Below are positions 33,064 through 43,766 of a stretch of DNA of 55,605 nucleotides, piece by piece. Below the pieces are notes generated by a model. That model saw nothing but the letters and a program-made list of their open reading frames with translations. It was not told where the DNA came from and did no database searches. Made by a program: the position numbers and the translations under genes. This stretch comes from Sinomonas sp. ASV486 (GTDB lineage Bacteria; Actinomycetota; Actinomycetes; Actinomycetales; Micrococcaceae), in assembly GCF_030908215.1 (NCBI RefSeq), contig NZ_JAVFJK010000009.1:1-55605 (forward strand), read 5' to 3'. Every line of letters begins with the position of its first letter. The stretch's first letter is position 1.

Positions 33064-33863
33064 GCGCCCTCAACATCGCCCCCGGCGCCCTTCGCGACCG
33101 GTTGCGGGCCGGGGAGTCGACGGTCGGCACCTTCGTGGGGCTCGCCTCCTCGGGGGCGGCCGAGGTCTGCGCCGCGGCCGGGGCAGACTGGATCCTCATC
33201 GACCTCGAGCACGGCTCGGGCACCGAGGACAGCGTGCGCGACGGCGTCCTCGCCGCGGCCGCGTACGGCGTTCCGACCGTTGTCCGCGTCGAGAGCGCGG
33301 AGCGGATCCGGATCGGCAGGGCCCTCGACCAGGCAGCGGCCGGCGTCATGGTGCCCCGCCTCGAGCGTGCCGCCCAGGCGCGCGAGTTCGTGCGGCACCT
33401 GAACTACCCGGTGCTCGGCGGCGACCGAGGCGTGGCCACCTACAACCGGGCCTGCCGCTGGGGCATGGACCGGACCCCCCTCGCGGCCACCGAGCAGCAG
33501 GGCCTCGGGATCGTCCAGATCGAGACCCTCGGCGCCCTCGCCGAGGCCGAGGAGATCGCGGCGATCGACGGCGTCGACGTCCTCTTCGCCGGGCCCCTCG
33601 ACCTCTCCTACTCGCTCGGAGTGCCGCTCGAGTTCGACAACCCGGTCTACACGGACGCGCTCGCCCGCGTGGTCTCCGCCGCGGAGCGCCACGGCAAGGC
33701 GGCGGGCATCCTCGCGCTCGACGGCGCTGCTGCCGCCCGCTACGCGGAGGCCGGCTTCCGGTTCGTCGCGGTCGGCTCCGACTCCACCCTCATGGCCGCC
33801 GCACTCCGCGACGCGTTCGCGGCGGCCCGCACCCCTGACCTGCAGAGAAAGGCACTGGCATGA
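33060..33863 (+). CDS. HpcH/HpaI-family aldolase
   Basis: A 267-aa class II aldolase/citrate-lyase-beta fold protein: DWILIDLEHGSG (family signature), GVMVPRLERAAQA, metal-ligand Glu in VQIETLGALAEAEEIAA and Asp in VLFAGPLDLSYSLG. HpaI-type enzymes cleave 2-keto-3-deoxy or 4-hydroxy-2-keto acids to pyruvate and an aldehyde. In classical inositol catabolism the cleavage is done by the fructose-bisphosphate-aldolase-like IolJ, which is not in the window, so this enzyme may perform a different cleavage. It overlaps iolD and the next gene by four bases each. Confidence 0.88.
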   Translation: MSALNIAPGALRDRLRAGESTVGTFVGLASSGAAEVCAAAGADWILIDLEHGSGTEDSVRDGVLAAAAYGVPTVVRVESAERIRIGRALDQAAAGVMVPRLERAAQAREFVRHLNYPVLGGDRGVATYNRACRWGMDRTPLAATEQQGLGIVQIETLGALAEAEEIAAIDGVDVLFAGPLDLSYSLGVPLEFDNPVYTDALARVVSAAERHGKAAGILALDGAAAARYAEAGFRFVAVGSDSTLMAAALRDAFAAARTPDLQRKALA

Positions 33864-35077
33864 CCACCGCACCCGCCCCCCGCACCATCGGCGTGGGACT
33901 CATCAGCATCGGCTGGATGGGCAAGCTCCACGCCCGCGCCTACACGGCCCTCCCGTACGTCTATCCCGAGCTCGGCATCGAGCCGAAGCTCGTCATCGCG
34001 GCCGATACCGAGCCGAGCCGCGTGAAGTTCGCCCAGGATGTCCTCGGCTTCGCCGAGGGCACGGCGGACTACCGGGAGGTGCTCGCCCACCCGGACGTGG
34101 ACGTCGTCTCGATCTGCGCCCCGAACTTCCTCCACGCCGAGATCGGGATCGCTGCCGCGAAGGCGGGGAAGCACTTCTGGATCGAGAAGCCCGTGGGCCG
34201 CGGGTACGAGGAGACCGCCGCCGTGCGGGACGCCGCCGTCGAGGCCGGCGTCGTGACCACGATCGGCTACAACTACCGCCACGCCCCTGCAGTCGAGCAC
34301 GCGCGCCGGCTCGTGGCGGAGGGGAAGCTCGGCCGGATCACCAATGTCCGCGCCTCCTTCTTCTCCGGCTACGCCTCCGAGCCCAACGGAGCCCTCTCCT
34401 GGCGGTTCGACCGCAAGCTCGCCGGCACGGGCGTCCTGGCCGATCTGTTCAGCCACGCGACCGACCTGTGCCAGTATGTTGTCGGCCCCATTGCCGAGGT
34501 GACCGCCCTCACGAGCACCGTGTACGCACAGCGGCCCAAGCTGGCCATGGGAACGGGAACGCACTTCGCTGTCATCGAGAACGGGGAGATGGGGGACGTG
34601 GAGAACGAGGACTACGCCGCAGCCCTGGTCCGCTTCGGCCCGTCCGCCCGCGGCGCCGGCGCGGTCGGCACCGTTGAGGCGTCCCGCGTCGCCGTCGGGC
34701 CCGAGTGCGGCTACCGCATCGAGGTGTACGGCACTGAGGGGTCGCTCATGTGGGACTTCGAGCGGATGAACGAGCTCAAGGTCTGCCTGGGTCGGTCCAA
34801 CGACGAGCAGGGCTACACCACGGTCAACGCGAGCCCCAAGTACGGCGACTACTCGCACTTCCAGCCCGGCCCGGGCAACAGCATGGGGTTCGACGACCTC
34901 AAGGTCATCGAGGCCAAGAAGTTCCTCGTCGCCGTCACCGGAGGGGTCCAGGAGAACTCCAACATCCACGACGCCGCATCCGCCGCGGCCCTCGTCACCG
35001 CAGCAGAGGTCTCCGCGGGGACCGGGCAGTGGCAGAAGGTCGAGGACCTCGACGGCACCACGGCGGCCCGGGTCTAG
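33860..35077 (+). CDS. Gfo/Idh/MocA-family oxidoreductase
   Basis: A 405-aa NAD(P)-dependent sugar/cyclitol dehydrogenase. The Rossmann start GLISIGWMGKLHARAY has the Gly motif partly changed (GLISIGWMG for GxGxxG). The conserved EKP region is IEKPVGRG, with GYNYRHAPA and a C-terminal beta-sheet domain. The active-site HD-type segment is ADLFSHATDLCQY. The length and SWRFDRKLAGTGVLAD segment resemble levoglucosan- and inositol-dehydrogenase relatives. It overlaps the aldolase gene by four bases and is followed after two bases by the LacI gene. Confidence 0.88.
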   Translation: MTTAPAPRTIGVGLISIGWMGKLHARAYTALPYVYPELGIEPKLVIAADTEPSRVKFAQDVLGFAEGTADYREVLAHPDVDVVSICAPNFLHAEIGIAAAKAGKHFWIEKPVGRGYEETAAVRDAAVEAGVVTTIGYNYRHAPAVEHARRLVAEGKLGRITNVRASFFSGYASEPNGALSWRFDRKLAGTGVLADLFSHATDLCQYVVGPIAEVTALTSTVYAQRPKLAMGTGTHFAVIENGEMGDVENEDYAAALVRFGPSARGAGAVGTVEASRVAVGPECGYRIEVYGTEGSLMWDFERMNELKVCLGRSNDEQGYTTVNASPKYGDYSHFQPGPGNSMGFDDLKVIEAKKFLVAVTGGVQENSNIHDAASAAALVTAAEVSAGTGQWQKVEDLDGTTAARV

Positions 35078-35079
35078 CC

Positions 35080-36102
35080 ATGCCAGCCGTCTCCGCAGGA
35101 AGGCCGACTATCCGGGACGTGGCCCAACGGGCCGGCGTCTCGAAGTCCCTCGTCTCGCTCGTGCTGCGCAATTCGCCACGGGTGAGCGAGGAGCGCCGCC
35201 TGCGGGTGCTGGAAGTGATGAAGGACATGGGGTACGAGCTCAACATCGCCGCCCGCTCCCTCGCAACGCGCGCGAGCGGGACCGTGGGGGTGCTGGTCAG
35301 CGATCTGCACAACCCGTGGGCGTTCGACGTCGTCGACGCCGCCCGCCCCGTCCTCGAGGACGCCGGCCACACGGTCCTGTTCAGCGCCGTGACCTCCTCG
35401 CGGGCGGGCGACGGCGTGGACACCTCTCTGCTGCAGGCGTACCGCGACCTGCGGGTCGCGGGGCTCCTCGTGATCGGGTCGGTGCCGGACACGGCGCCGT
35501 TCAGGGAGGCGATCGGGGCGGGCGCGGTCGTGTTCGCGGGCGGCGGCCCGGACTACATCGACACGGCGGACATCGTCCGTGGTGACGACGCGGCCGGGAC
35601 GTCCATGGTCGTCGAGCACCTCGTGGGGCTGGGGCACGAGCGGATCGTGCACCTCGGCGGGTCCGGCGGATCGGTCGCCCGGGAGCGGTCCGATGCGTAC
35701 ACCGAGGCCATGGAACGTCACGGCCTCGGCCGCTACGCGAAGGTCCTGCCGGCGGACTTCTCCCAGGAGTCGGGATACGCGGCCGCGTGCCGGGCGCTCG
35801 CGGGCGACGGCGGTCGGCCGCCGACGGCGCTCGTGTGCGTCAACGACCTGGCCGCACTCGGAGCCATGGCCGCGGCCGACGAGCGCGGGGCCTCGGTCGC
35901 AATCACTGGCTACGACAACATCTCCCTCGGTGCGATGCCGCGCCTGTCCCTGACCACCGTCGACCCGGACAGTGCCACCATCGGCCTGCTCGGGGCAACC
36001 TCGCTCCTGAACCGCATCTCCGGCGATGGCGGCGACTCCTTCATTCACCGGCCTGTCACCCCGCGCCTCGTGGTCCGCAACTCGAGCCGAATCGGCCTCT
36101 GA
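35080..36102 (+). CDS. LacI-family transcriptional regulator of the cyclitol cluster
   Basis: A 340-aa LacI/GalR regulator: helix-turn-helix and hinge at residues 9-60 (IRDVAQRAGVSKSLVSLVLRNS, recognition helix SKSLVS), then a type-I binding-protein core with ITGYDNISLG. It is embedded in the catabolic operon two bases after a dehydrogenase gene. The only LacI-type palindromes seen near the cluster are the two TGGACCGGTCCA sites at 26388-26441, so it is the probable repressor there, relieved by a pathway sugar or cyclitol. Confidence 0.92.
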   Translation: MPAVSAGRPTIRDVAQRAGVSKSLVSLVLRNSPRVSEERRLRVLEVMKDMGYELNIAARSLATRASGTVGVLVSDLHNPWAFDVVDAARPVLEDAGHTVLFSAVTSSRAGDGVDTSLLQAYRDLRVAGLLVIGSVPDTAPFREAIGAGAVVFAGGGPDYIDTADIVRGDDAAGTSMVVEHLVGLGHERIVHLGGSGGSVARERSDAYTEAMERHGLGRYAKVLPADFSQESGYAAACRALAGDGGRPPTALVCVNDLAALGAMAAADERGASVAITGYDNISLGAMPRLSLTTVDPDSATIGLLGATSLLNRISGDGGDSFIHRPVTPRLVVRNSSRIGL

Positions 36103-36203
36103 CCCTTTTCACCTTCCGGACGCACGACGCCGCGTGGCGGCCGAGCGCCGGCCGCGCACCCGCCGTCGTGCGCGGCTCCACCGACCTTCTGTTGAGGACA
36201 CCG

Positions 36204-37178
36204 ATGTCTCCCACCTCCCAACCCCAGACCAGCCGACACGAGCCGGTTGCCCACGCGACCACGCCCCAGACCATCGTCGCGCTCGGCCCCCTCGAGCCGG
36301 CCCTCGTCGAGCCCCTGCTGTCCGCCCACCAGCGCCTCGTCCTCGAGCCGCGCGAGGAGGACCTCGCCGTCGCCGACGCCGCCATCGTCCGTGCCGCGTA
36401 CACCGTGGACGGGCCGCTCCTGGACCGGATGCCGGCCCTGAAGGTGCTGGCCCGCACCGGCGTGGGCACCGACCTCGTGGACGTCGCCGAGGCCGCGCGG
36501 CGCGGGATCCCGGTGGTCATCACCCCGGGAAGCAACACGGCGGCGGTCGCGGAGGGCGTGTTCGCCCATCTCCTTGCCCTCGTCAAGCGGATCCGGCCCC
36601 TCACCGCGCTCGTGCGCGAGGGCCGGTGGGACGAGCGCGCCGCCGGCGCCGTTGGCGACCTCGACGGCTTCACGCTGGGAATCGTGGGCTATGGCCGCAT
36701 CGGCCGCCGCGTCGAGCGCATCGCGCAAGCCTTCGACCTGCGAGTCCTCGCGTTCGACCCGTACGTCGACGTCCCGGAGGCCATCCGTGCGGACACTCTG
36801 GACGACCTGGTTGCCGCGAGCGACTTCGTGACCCTCCACGTCCCGCTCACTCCCGAGAACACGAACCTCATCGACGCGCGGAGGCTCGCGCTCATGCGGC
36901 CCGGCAGCGCCCTCATCAACTGCAGCCGCGGCGGGCTCGTGGACCTCGACGCCGCCCACGCCGCCCTCGGCGCGGGGACCCTCGCCGGCCTGGGGCTCGA
37001 CGTCTTCGACCCGGAACCCCCGGCACACCACCCCGTCTTCGACCACGAGAACGTCACCCTGACTCCTCACCTCATGGGCTTCACGCGCCAGGGCATGGCC
37101 CACACCGTGCGGGACGCCGTCCAGGGCGCCCTCGACGTCCTCGCCGGCCGGACGCCCCCCGCGGTGGCACGGCCATGA
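36204..37178 (+). CDS. D-isomer 2-hydroxyacid dehydrogenase
   Basis: A 324-aa D-2-hydroxyacid dehydrogenase: NAD loop GIVGYGRIGRRV, catalytic Arg in NCSRGGLVD, Glu in DVFDPEPP and His in LTPHLMGF. It resembles phosphoglycerate/glyoxylate-type dehydrogenases without regulatory domains, so it probably interconverts a 2-ketoacid and 2-hydroxyacid produced downstream of ring cleavage. GAGG lies eight bases before ATG 36204, and the 101-bp gap after the LacI gene could hold a secondary promoter. Confidence 0.88.
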   Translation: MSPTSQPQTSRHEPVAHATTPQTIVALGPLEPALVEPLLSAHQRLVLEPREEDLAVADAAIVRAAYTVDGPLLDRMPALKVLARTGVGTDLVDVAEAARRGIPVVITPGSNTAAVAEGVFAHLLALVKRIRPLTALVREGRWDERAAGAVGDLDGFTLGIVGYGRIGRRVERIAQAFDLRVLAFDPYVDVPEAIRADTLDDLVAASDFVTLHVPLTPENTNLIDARRLALMRPGSALINCSRGGLVDLDAAHAALGAGTLAGLGLDVFDPEPPAHHPVFDHENVTLTPHLMGFTRQGMAHTVRDAVQGALDVLAGRTPPAVARP

Positions 37179-37229
37179 CCCCCACTCAGATCCCCTCGAC
37201 CGTCGCGACCCTCCTGAAAGGCCCCCACC

Positions 37230-38258
37230 ATGTCCACTGATCGCCGCCTGCGCCTCGCCCTCTTCGGATCCGGTCGGATCGGCCAGGTCCACGCACGCAA
37301 CGTTGCCGCCCACCCCGACCTCGAGCTCGCACTCATCGCGGACCCGTTCATCGACGGTGCCCGGCGCCTCGCCGCAGCGACCGGCGCGCGCGCCGTCGAG
37401 AGCGCGGACGAGGTCTTCGCCGAGCCCGGCCTCGACGGAGTGATCATCGGCTCGCCCACGAGCACCCACGTGGGCCTCATCGAACAGGCCGTCCGCCACG
37501 GAATCGCCGCCCTCTGCGAGAAGCCCATCGACCTGGACCTCGACACCGCGCTGGCCTGCCGCGAACGCATCAGCGGCACGTCCGTGCCGATCATGCTCGG
37601 ATTCAACCGCCGCTTCGACCCGGCGTTCGCCTCGGTGCAGGCCCGTGTCGCGGCCGGCGAGGTCGGCCGGCTCGAACAGCTCACCATCATCAGCCGCGAC
37701 CCCGCCCCGGCCCCGCGGGACTACATCGCTGGATCCGGCGGCATCTTCCGCGACATGACGATCCATGACCTCGACATGGCACGGTTCTTCGTCCCGGACA
37801 TCACCGAGGTCACGGCCGTTGGGACGAACGTGTTCAGCGGCGACATCGAGGAGCTCGGCGACTACGACTCCGCCGTCGTGACCCTGCGCGGCCGTGGCGG
37901 CGAGATCGTCACGATCACCAACTCGCGGCACTGCGCGTTCGGCTACGACCAACGCCTCGAGGCCTTCGGCGCCGACGGCGCGCTCGCGGCGGGCAACGTG
38001 ACCCCGACGACCGTGCGGAAGTACGGCGCCGCCGGAACCGAGGCGGCCGAGGCGTACCAGCCGTTCTTCCTCGAGCGCTATGCACAGGCGTACCAGTCGG
38101 AACTCGCGGCCTTCGCCACGTCCATCCGCACCGGCGCACCGAGCTCGCCCAGTTTCGACGACGGCGTGGCCGCCCTCATCCTGGCCAACGCCGCGACCGA
38201 GTCGGCAGCGACCGGCCGGTCCGTCGCGGTCCAGCCAGTCTCTGCCGGAAGGGACTGA
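37230..38258 (+). CDS. iolG: inositol 2-dehydrogenase
   Basis: A 342-aa Gfo/Idh/MocA enzyme close to myo-inositol 2-dehydrogenase, which oxidises inositol to 2-inosose. Rossmann motif FGSGRIGQVHARN; CEKPI with K98; IISRDPAPAP; catalytic D175 and H179 in GIFRDMTIHDLDMARF, matching the Lys-Asp-His set of Bacillus IolG. Of the dehydrogenases in the window this is the most IolG-like. It sits directly upstream of an SDR and the IolE-like gene. Confidence 0.92.
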   Translation: MSTDRRLRLALFGSGRIGQVHARNVAAHPDLELALIADPFIDGARRLAAATGARAVESADEVFAEPGLDGVIIGSPTSTHVGLIEQAVRHGIAALCEKPIDLDLDTALACRERISGTSVPIMLGFNRRFDPAFASVQARVAAGEVGRLEQLTIISRDPAPAPRDYIAGSGGIFRDMTIHDLDMARFFVPDITEVTAVGTNVFSGDIEELGDYDSAVVTLRGRGGEIVTITNSRHCAFGYDQRLEAFGADGALAAGNVTPTTVRKYGAAGTEAAEAYQPFFLERYAQAYQSELAAFATSIRTGAPSSPSFDDGVAALILANAATESAATGRSVAVQPVSAGRD

Positions 38259-38260
38259 CC

Positions 38261-39043
38261 ATGGCCGGACAGCTGCAGGACAAGATCGTCCTCGTCAGCG
38301 GCGGGACCCAGGGCCTCGGAGCCGGGATCGCCCGCCGGTCCGCCGAGGAGGGCGCAGCCGGCGTCGTCATCACCGGCAGGAACGCGGCCGCGGGGGAGAA
38401 GGCCCGGGCCGAGCTCGAGGAGCTCGGCACGCGCGCGCTCTTCGTCCCGACTGACCTGGCCGACGTCGAGCAGGCACGCGCGTCGGTGCATGCCGCCATC
38501 CGCGAGTTCGGGCGGCTCGACTGCGTGGCCAACGCCGCCGGCCTCACCACCCGAGGCACCTTTCTCGACACCGAGCCGGACCTCTTCGACGCCCATATCG
38601 CCGTCAACCTCAAGTCGCCGTTCTTCATCATGGCGGAGGCGATCCGGCACCTCGTGGACCGGAAGTCGCCGGGGACGATCGTCAACGTCATCTCGATCGC
38701 GGAGCACGGGGGCCAGTCCTACCTCGCCCCCTACGTCGCGGCCAAGGCAGGCCTCGCCGGCGCGACGCGCAACGCGGCCCACGCCCACCGCTGGGACCGC
38801 ATCAGGATCAACGGACTCAACATCGGCTGGACCGCCACCGAGGGCGAGGCGGCCACCCAGAAGAAGTTCCACGGCGCCGAATCGGACTGGCTCGAGAAGG
38901 CCAATGCCTCGGTGCCCATGGGCAAGCTCGGCCAGGTCGACGAGATCGCCGAGTTCGCCGTCTTCCTCCTCTCCGAGCGGAGTGGAGTCGTCACCGGATC
39001 GGTCATCGACTGGGACCAGAACGTCATCGGAGGTTCAGAATGA
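38261..39043 (+). CDS. short-chain dehydrogenase/reductase of the cyclitol cluster
   Basis: A 260-aa classical SDR: cofactor loop SGGTQGLG (13-20), NAAG near 91, catalytic S145, and Y158/K162 in YVAAK. It begins two bases after iolG and overlaps iolE (ATGA). SDRs of this kind in inositol clusters act on inositol stereoisomers or keto-inositols; the substrate here is inferred only from context. Confidence 0.88.
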   Translation: MAGQLQDKIVLVSGGTQGLGAGIARRSAEEGAAGVVITGRNAAAGEKARAELEELGTRALFVPTDLADVEQARASVHAAIREFGRLDCVANAAGLTTRGTFLDTEPDLFDAHIAVNLKSPFFIMAEAIRHLVDRKSPGTIVNVISIAEHGGQSYLAPYVAAKAGLAGATRNAAHAHRWDRIRINGLNIGWTATEGEAATQKKFHGAESDWLEKANASVPMGKLGQVDEIAEFAVFLLSERSGVVTGSVIDWDQNVIGGSE

Positions 39044-39992
39044 ACACGAACATCAGCTCCCGCCTTGCCGCCGCCCCGATCTCGTGGGGCGTGTGCGAGG
39101 TCCCCAATTGGGGTTACCAGCTCGACGCCGACCGCGTCCTGTCCGAGATGGCCGAGCTCGGCGTGACCGCGACCGAGTTCGGGCCCGCCGGGTTCCTGCC
39201 CACCGAGCCCGGCCCGCGTGCCGAGGTCCTCTCCCGGTACGGACTCCAGGCCATTGGCGGCTTCTTCCCCGTCATCCTGCACGACGCCGGCAAGGACCCC
39301 CTCGAGGCCGTGCAGCCCGAGCTCGACGCCTACGAGGCCGCCGGTGCGCAGGTCATGGTCCTCGCGGCCGAGACCGGAGTCGAGGGCTACGACCAGCGGC
39401 ACGAGCTCGACGCCGAGGGCTGGACCCTCTTCGGCCGGAACCTCGATCGGATCGTTCGGGCCGCCGCGGACCGCGGCGTCGCTGCCGTCCTGCACCCCCA
39501 CGTGGGCACCATGGTCGAGTCCGCCGCGGACGTCCGCCGGGTGCTCGACGACACGTCCGCGGACCTGTGCCTCGACACGGGCCACCTGCTCATCGGCGGC
39601 ACAGACCCCCGCGCGCTGGCCCGCGAGTTCGCCTCGCGGATCGGCCACACCCACCTCAAGGACGTGCGGGCCGAGCTCGCCGCTCGGGTTCAGGCCGGCG
39701 AGCTGACGTACACGGACGCGGTCAAGGCCGGCATGTACGTTCCGCTCGGGCAGGGCGACGTCGGCATCGCGGACATCGTCGCGAGCCTCACGGCCTCTGG
39801 CTATCGCGGGTGGTTCACGATGGAGCAGGACACCATCCTCGACGCCGCCCCCGAAGGCGACGGACCGGCGTCGGACGTCCGCATTTCCGTCGCGTTTCTG
39901 CGCTCGCTCGAAGGCGCCGCGCAGGGCACGGCGCAGGGCACGGCGCACGACGGCGGGGCGCTCGCGGGCGGCTCCCCGCGCGGCGGGGCGGC

Positions 39993-39996
<4 letters not shown>
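39040..39996 (+). CDS. iolE: inosose dehydratase-like TIM-barrel protein
   Basis: A 318-aa protein closely resembling IolE, which dehydrates 2-inosose to the diketone used by IolD. Visible are the IolE-type start APISWGVCEVPNWGYQL, metal-ligand Glu in ATEFGPAGF, and later ligands in VLHPHVGTMVES, LCLDTGHL and HTHLKDVRAEL. GMYVPLGQGDVGIADI precedes the last barrel strand. The C-terminus has an extra Gly/Ala tail from a duplicated 12-base unit (39919-39942). Start and stop both overlap neighbours. Confidence 0.9.
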
Positions 39997-41000
<1,004 letters not shown>

Positions 41001-41034
41001 TTCCATCCACTTCTCTCACAACAGGAGTTAGATC

Positions 41035-42534
41035 ATGAGTGTCAAGACCATTCCGCATTTCCTCGATGGCGTGGAGTCCAACGGTGTCGGTGAGCGGACG
41101 CAGCCGGTGTTCAACCCGGCCACGGGCGAGCAGACGGGCGAGCTGCGCCTGGCCGACGCGGCCGATCTGGAGACGGCTGTCGCGGCGGCGCGCAAGGCCG
41201 CGGAGTCGTGGAACGACATCTCCCTGGCCAAGCGCACCGGGGTGCTGTTCCGGTTCCGGGAGCTGGTCGCGTCCCATGTGGAGGAGCTCGCGGCTCTGGT
41301 GACCGCGGAGCACGGGAAGGTGATCTCGGATGCGAAGGGCGAGATCGGGCGCGGCCTGGAGGTGGTGGAGTTCGCGTGCGGGATCCCGCAGCTGCTCAAG
41401 GGCGCGTACTCGGACCAGGCCTCGACCGGGATCGACGTGTTCTCCTACCGCCAGCCGGTCGGGGTGGTCGCGGGGATCACGCCGTTCAACTTCCCGGTGA
41501 TGGTGCCGCTGTGGATGGCGCCGGTGGCGATCGCCACGGGCAACGCGTTCATCCTCAAGCCGTCCGAGCGTGACCCGTCGGCGTCGATGCTGTTGGCGCG
41601 GCTGTGGGCCGAGGCGGGCCTGCCGGCCGGGGTGTTCCAGGTCCTGCACGGGGGCAAGGAGACCGTGGACGGGCTCCTGACCCACCCCGACGTGGATGCT
41701 GTCTCCTTCGTGGGGTCGACCCCGATCGCGCGGTACGTCCAGGAGACGGCGACCGCGCACGGGAAGCGGGTCCAGGCCCTGGGCGGGGCGAAGAACCACG
41801 CGATCATCCTGCCGGACGCGGACCTGGACAACGCCGCGGACCACCTGGCCGCTGCCGCGTTCGGCTCCGCGGGGGAGCGGTGCATGGCGATCTCGGTCGC
41901 GGTGGCGGTCGGGGACGCCGCCGATGCGCTGGTGGGCAAGGTCGCCCAGCGGGCCGAGGCCGTGCGCGTGGCGGAGGGCACCGACCCGGGGGCGGAGATG
42001 GGCCCGGTCATCACGGCCGCGTCCAGGGACCGGATGAAGGGCATCGTCACCGACGCCGCCGCGGCCGGGGCCCGGCTGGTCGTGGACGGGCGCGAGTTCA
42101 CCGTGGCGGGCAAGGAGGGCGGGAACTGGTTCGGCCCGACCGTGATCGACAACGTCGGCACGGACATGGGCGCGTACACCGAGGAGATCTTCGGCCCGGT
42201 CCTGTCCGTGGTCCGCGTCGAGACGGTCGAGGAGGCCATCGAGCTGATCAACTCCAACCCGTACGGCAACGGCACCGCGATCTTCACCTCCTCCGGGTCC
42301 AACGCGCGCAAGTTCCACCGCGGGGTCCACGTGGGCATGATCGGGGTCAACGTCCCGATCCCCGTCCCGGTCGCGTACCACTCCTTCGGCGGGTGGAAGA
42401 ACTCCCTCTTCGGCGACAAGCACATCTACGGCGAGGAAGGCGTCGCCTTCTACACCCGCGCCAAGGTCGTCACCCAGCGCTGGCCCGAACCCACCCACGC
42501 CTCCGACGCCTCCTACAACTTCCCCTCCAACTAG
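41035..42534 (+). CDS. iolA: CoA-acylating methylmalonate-semialdehyde dehydrogenase
   Basis: A 499-aa MmsA/IolA enzyme that converts malonic or methylmalonic semialdehyde plus CoA to acetyl-CoA or propionyl-CoA with loss of CO2. N152 is in PFNFP. Catalytic C283 lies in GSAGERCMAIS, a family hallmark. The usual general-base Glu is absent and replaced in ALGGAKNH, as expected for CoA-dependent members. AGGAG is eight bases before the ATG. It is the last gene of the cluster, convergent with the FUSC gene. Its presence implies that the classical lower pathway product reaches a semialdehyde. Confidence 0.94.
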   Translation: MSVKTIPHFLDGVESNGVGERTQPVFNPATGEQTGELRLADAADLETAVAAARKAAESWNDISLAKRTGVLFRFRELVASHVEELAALVTAEHGKVISDAKGEIGRGLEVVEFACGIPQLLKGAYSDQASTGIDVFSYRQPVGVVAGITPFNFPVMVPLWMAPVAIATGNAFILKPSERDPSASMLLARLWAEAGLPAGVFQVLHGGKETVDGLLTHPDVDAVSFVGSTPIARYVQETATAHGKRVQALGGAKNHAIILPDADLDNAADHLAAAAFGSAGERCMAISVAVAVGDAADALVGKVAQRAEAVRVAEGTDPGAEMGPVITAASRDRMKGIVTDAAAAGARLVVDGREFTVAGKEGGNWFGPTVIDNVGTDMGAYTEEIFGPVLSVVRVETVEEAIELINSNPYGNGTAIFTSSGSNARKFHRGVHVGMIGVNVPIPVPVAYHSFGGWKNSLFGDKHIYGEEGVAFYTRAKVVTQRWPEPTHASDASYNFPSN

Positions 42535-42556
42535 GCGCACCCGCAGGAGGTGACAC

Positions 42557-43630
42557 TCAGGAGGTGACTTGCGGACGGGACGTGCGCGGCGCCGTCGTGC
42601 GCCTGGCCGCGGTGGTCGCGAGCGCGGCGACGAGGATCCCGGCCGAGACGCCCATGAGGGTGTCGACCGCCCGGAACGTGACGAGGGGGAGGGGCTCGGA
42701 CGGGGCCGCGAGCTGGGTCATCATCAGGATCAAGGGCGTGAAGAAGCCGAGGGCAAGCCCGTAGTGGCGGGCCATGAACAACTCCGTGGGGAACAGCAGG
42801 GCCATGACCACGAGGGCCGCCGCGGCGCCGTCGAGCCCCACGGCGAAAAGCGCCGCGGTCCCGCCCAGACCCGCGAAGGTCCCCAGGACGCGGTGGGCGC
42901 TGCGCCCGACCACGCTCCCGAGCCCGGGCCGCAGGTGGCGGCCTGGGTCCGCGGCGGCGAGGGGGACGATGGCCGAGGCGATCGCCCAGTTGGCATGGTC
43001 GACGCCCAGGAGCACCCCCGCTGATCCAGCAGCTGCCGTCGCGAGGGCGTAGCGGCCCGCGTGGGCCATGGCCAGGGCGAGTCGGGTGCGCCCCGGCTCC
43101 GTGTCGTGTCGCACGGGCGCTCGTACGGACAGCCCGCCCAGCAGCCCGAGTGCGAGGGAGAACAGTGCGGTGGTGACACAGATCAGGACGGCGGTCGACG
43201 GCGCGACGCGGTCCGGTGGGACCGTGGCGAGGGCGCCGAGCGCGAAGGTTCCGAAGAACGGGCCCTGGGGGTTGAGGCCGAGGCTGTCGGCGGCGACCGC
43301 CGCAGCGTACGTGAACGGCACCGCGTATGCGACCAGAACCCAGGGCGCCGCGTGGGCGGCCGCGATGAAGATGCCGAGGGCAGCACCGGCCAGCAGGATC
43401 GCGCCGGCCTGAGTCTGGTGGCGGAAGCGCGTCCGTCGGGACTCGCCCCGCCCGTACATGCCCGTGAACGAGCCGAAGACGGCGTAGATGATCAGGTCTG
43501 GCCTGCCGACGGCGACGAGCACCAGACCCGGAACCACGAGCCCGAGTGCCACGCGGCACGCGTGCTGCCAGGCGCCGTCGTCCGGAGAGAGCCGGCGCGC
43601 CGCGGCGAGTGGCATCGGGATCATCGGCAC
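42557..43630 (-). CDS. FUSC-family membrane protein
   Basis: A 357-aa protein with about ten hydrophobic segments in two halves and the FUSC-type motif DLIIYAVFGSFTGMYGRGESRRTRFRHQ. Family members (fusaric-acid resistance, aromatic acid exporters) are efflux-linked; this one lacks the large cytoplasmic domain. AGGAG six bases before GTG 43630 decides the start over the ATGs at 43624 and 43615. It is divergent from a LysR gene with a LysR-box palindrome between them. Confidence 0.8.
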   Translation of the reverse strand: MPMIPMPLAAARRLSPDDGAWQHACRVALGLVVPGLVLVAVGRPDLIIYAVFGSFTGMYGRGESRRTRFRHQTQAGAILLAGAALGIFIAAAHAAPWVLVAYAVPFTYAAAVAADSLGLNPQGPFFGTFALGALATVPPDRVAPSTAVLICVTTALFSLALGLLGGLSVRAPVRHDTEPGRTRLALAMAHAGRYALATAAAGSAGVLLGVDHANWAIASAIVPLAAADPGRHLRPGLGSVVGRSAHRVLGTFAGLGGTAALFAVGLDGAAAALVVMALLFPTELFMARHYGLALGFFTPLILMMTQLAAPSEPLPLVTFRAVDTLMGVSAGILVAALATTAARRTTAPRTSRPQVTS

Positions 43631-43707
43631 CTGTTCTCCTGGACGTTGACTGCCCTGCAACTCTCGCCGACCTCCGGTTCCCGCGTCCAAGCGGAAGTTC
43701 CGACCGG

Positions 43708-43728
43708 TTGATCGGCGCCGCCTATCAA
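43708..43728. promoter_or_regulatory. LysR-type T-N11-A box
   Basis: TTGAT, eleven bases, ATCAA: a 5-bp inverted repeat with the spacing of LysR-regulator boxes, in the 136-bp region between the FUSC and LysR genes. It is the likely binding site of the adjacent LysR protein. Confidence 0.6.
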
Positions 43729-43766
43729 CGTGGGGCCGTGGAGCCCGGGGCGTGGTGCAATGGCTC

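Noticed and set aside
42535-42556. Direct repeat AGGAGGTGAC twice between convergent genes
   Set aside because: Two 10-base copies in a 22-bp gap have no evident function and could be chance in this composition.
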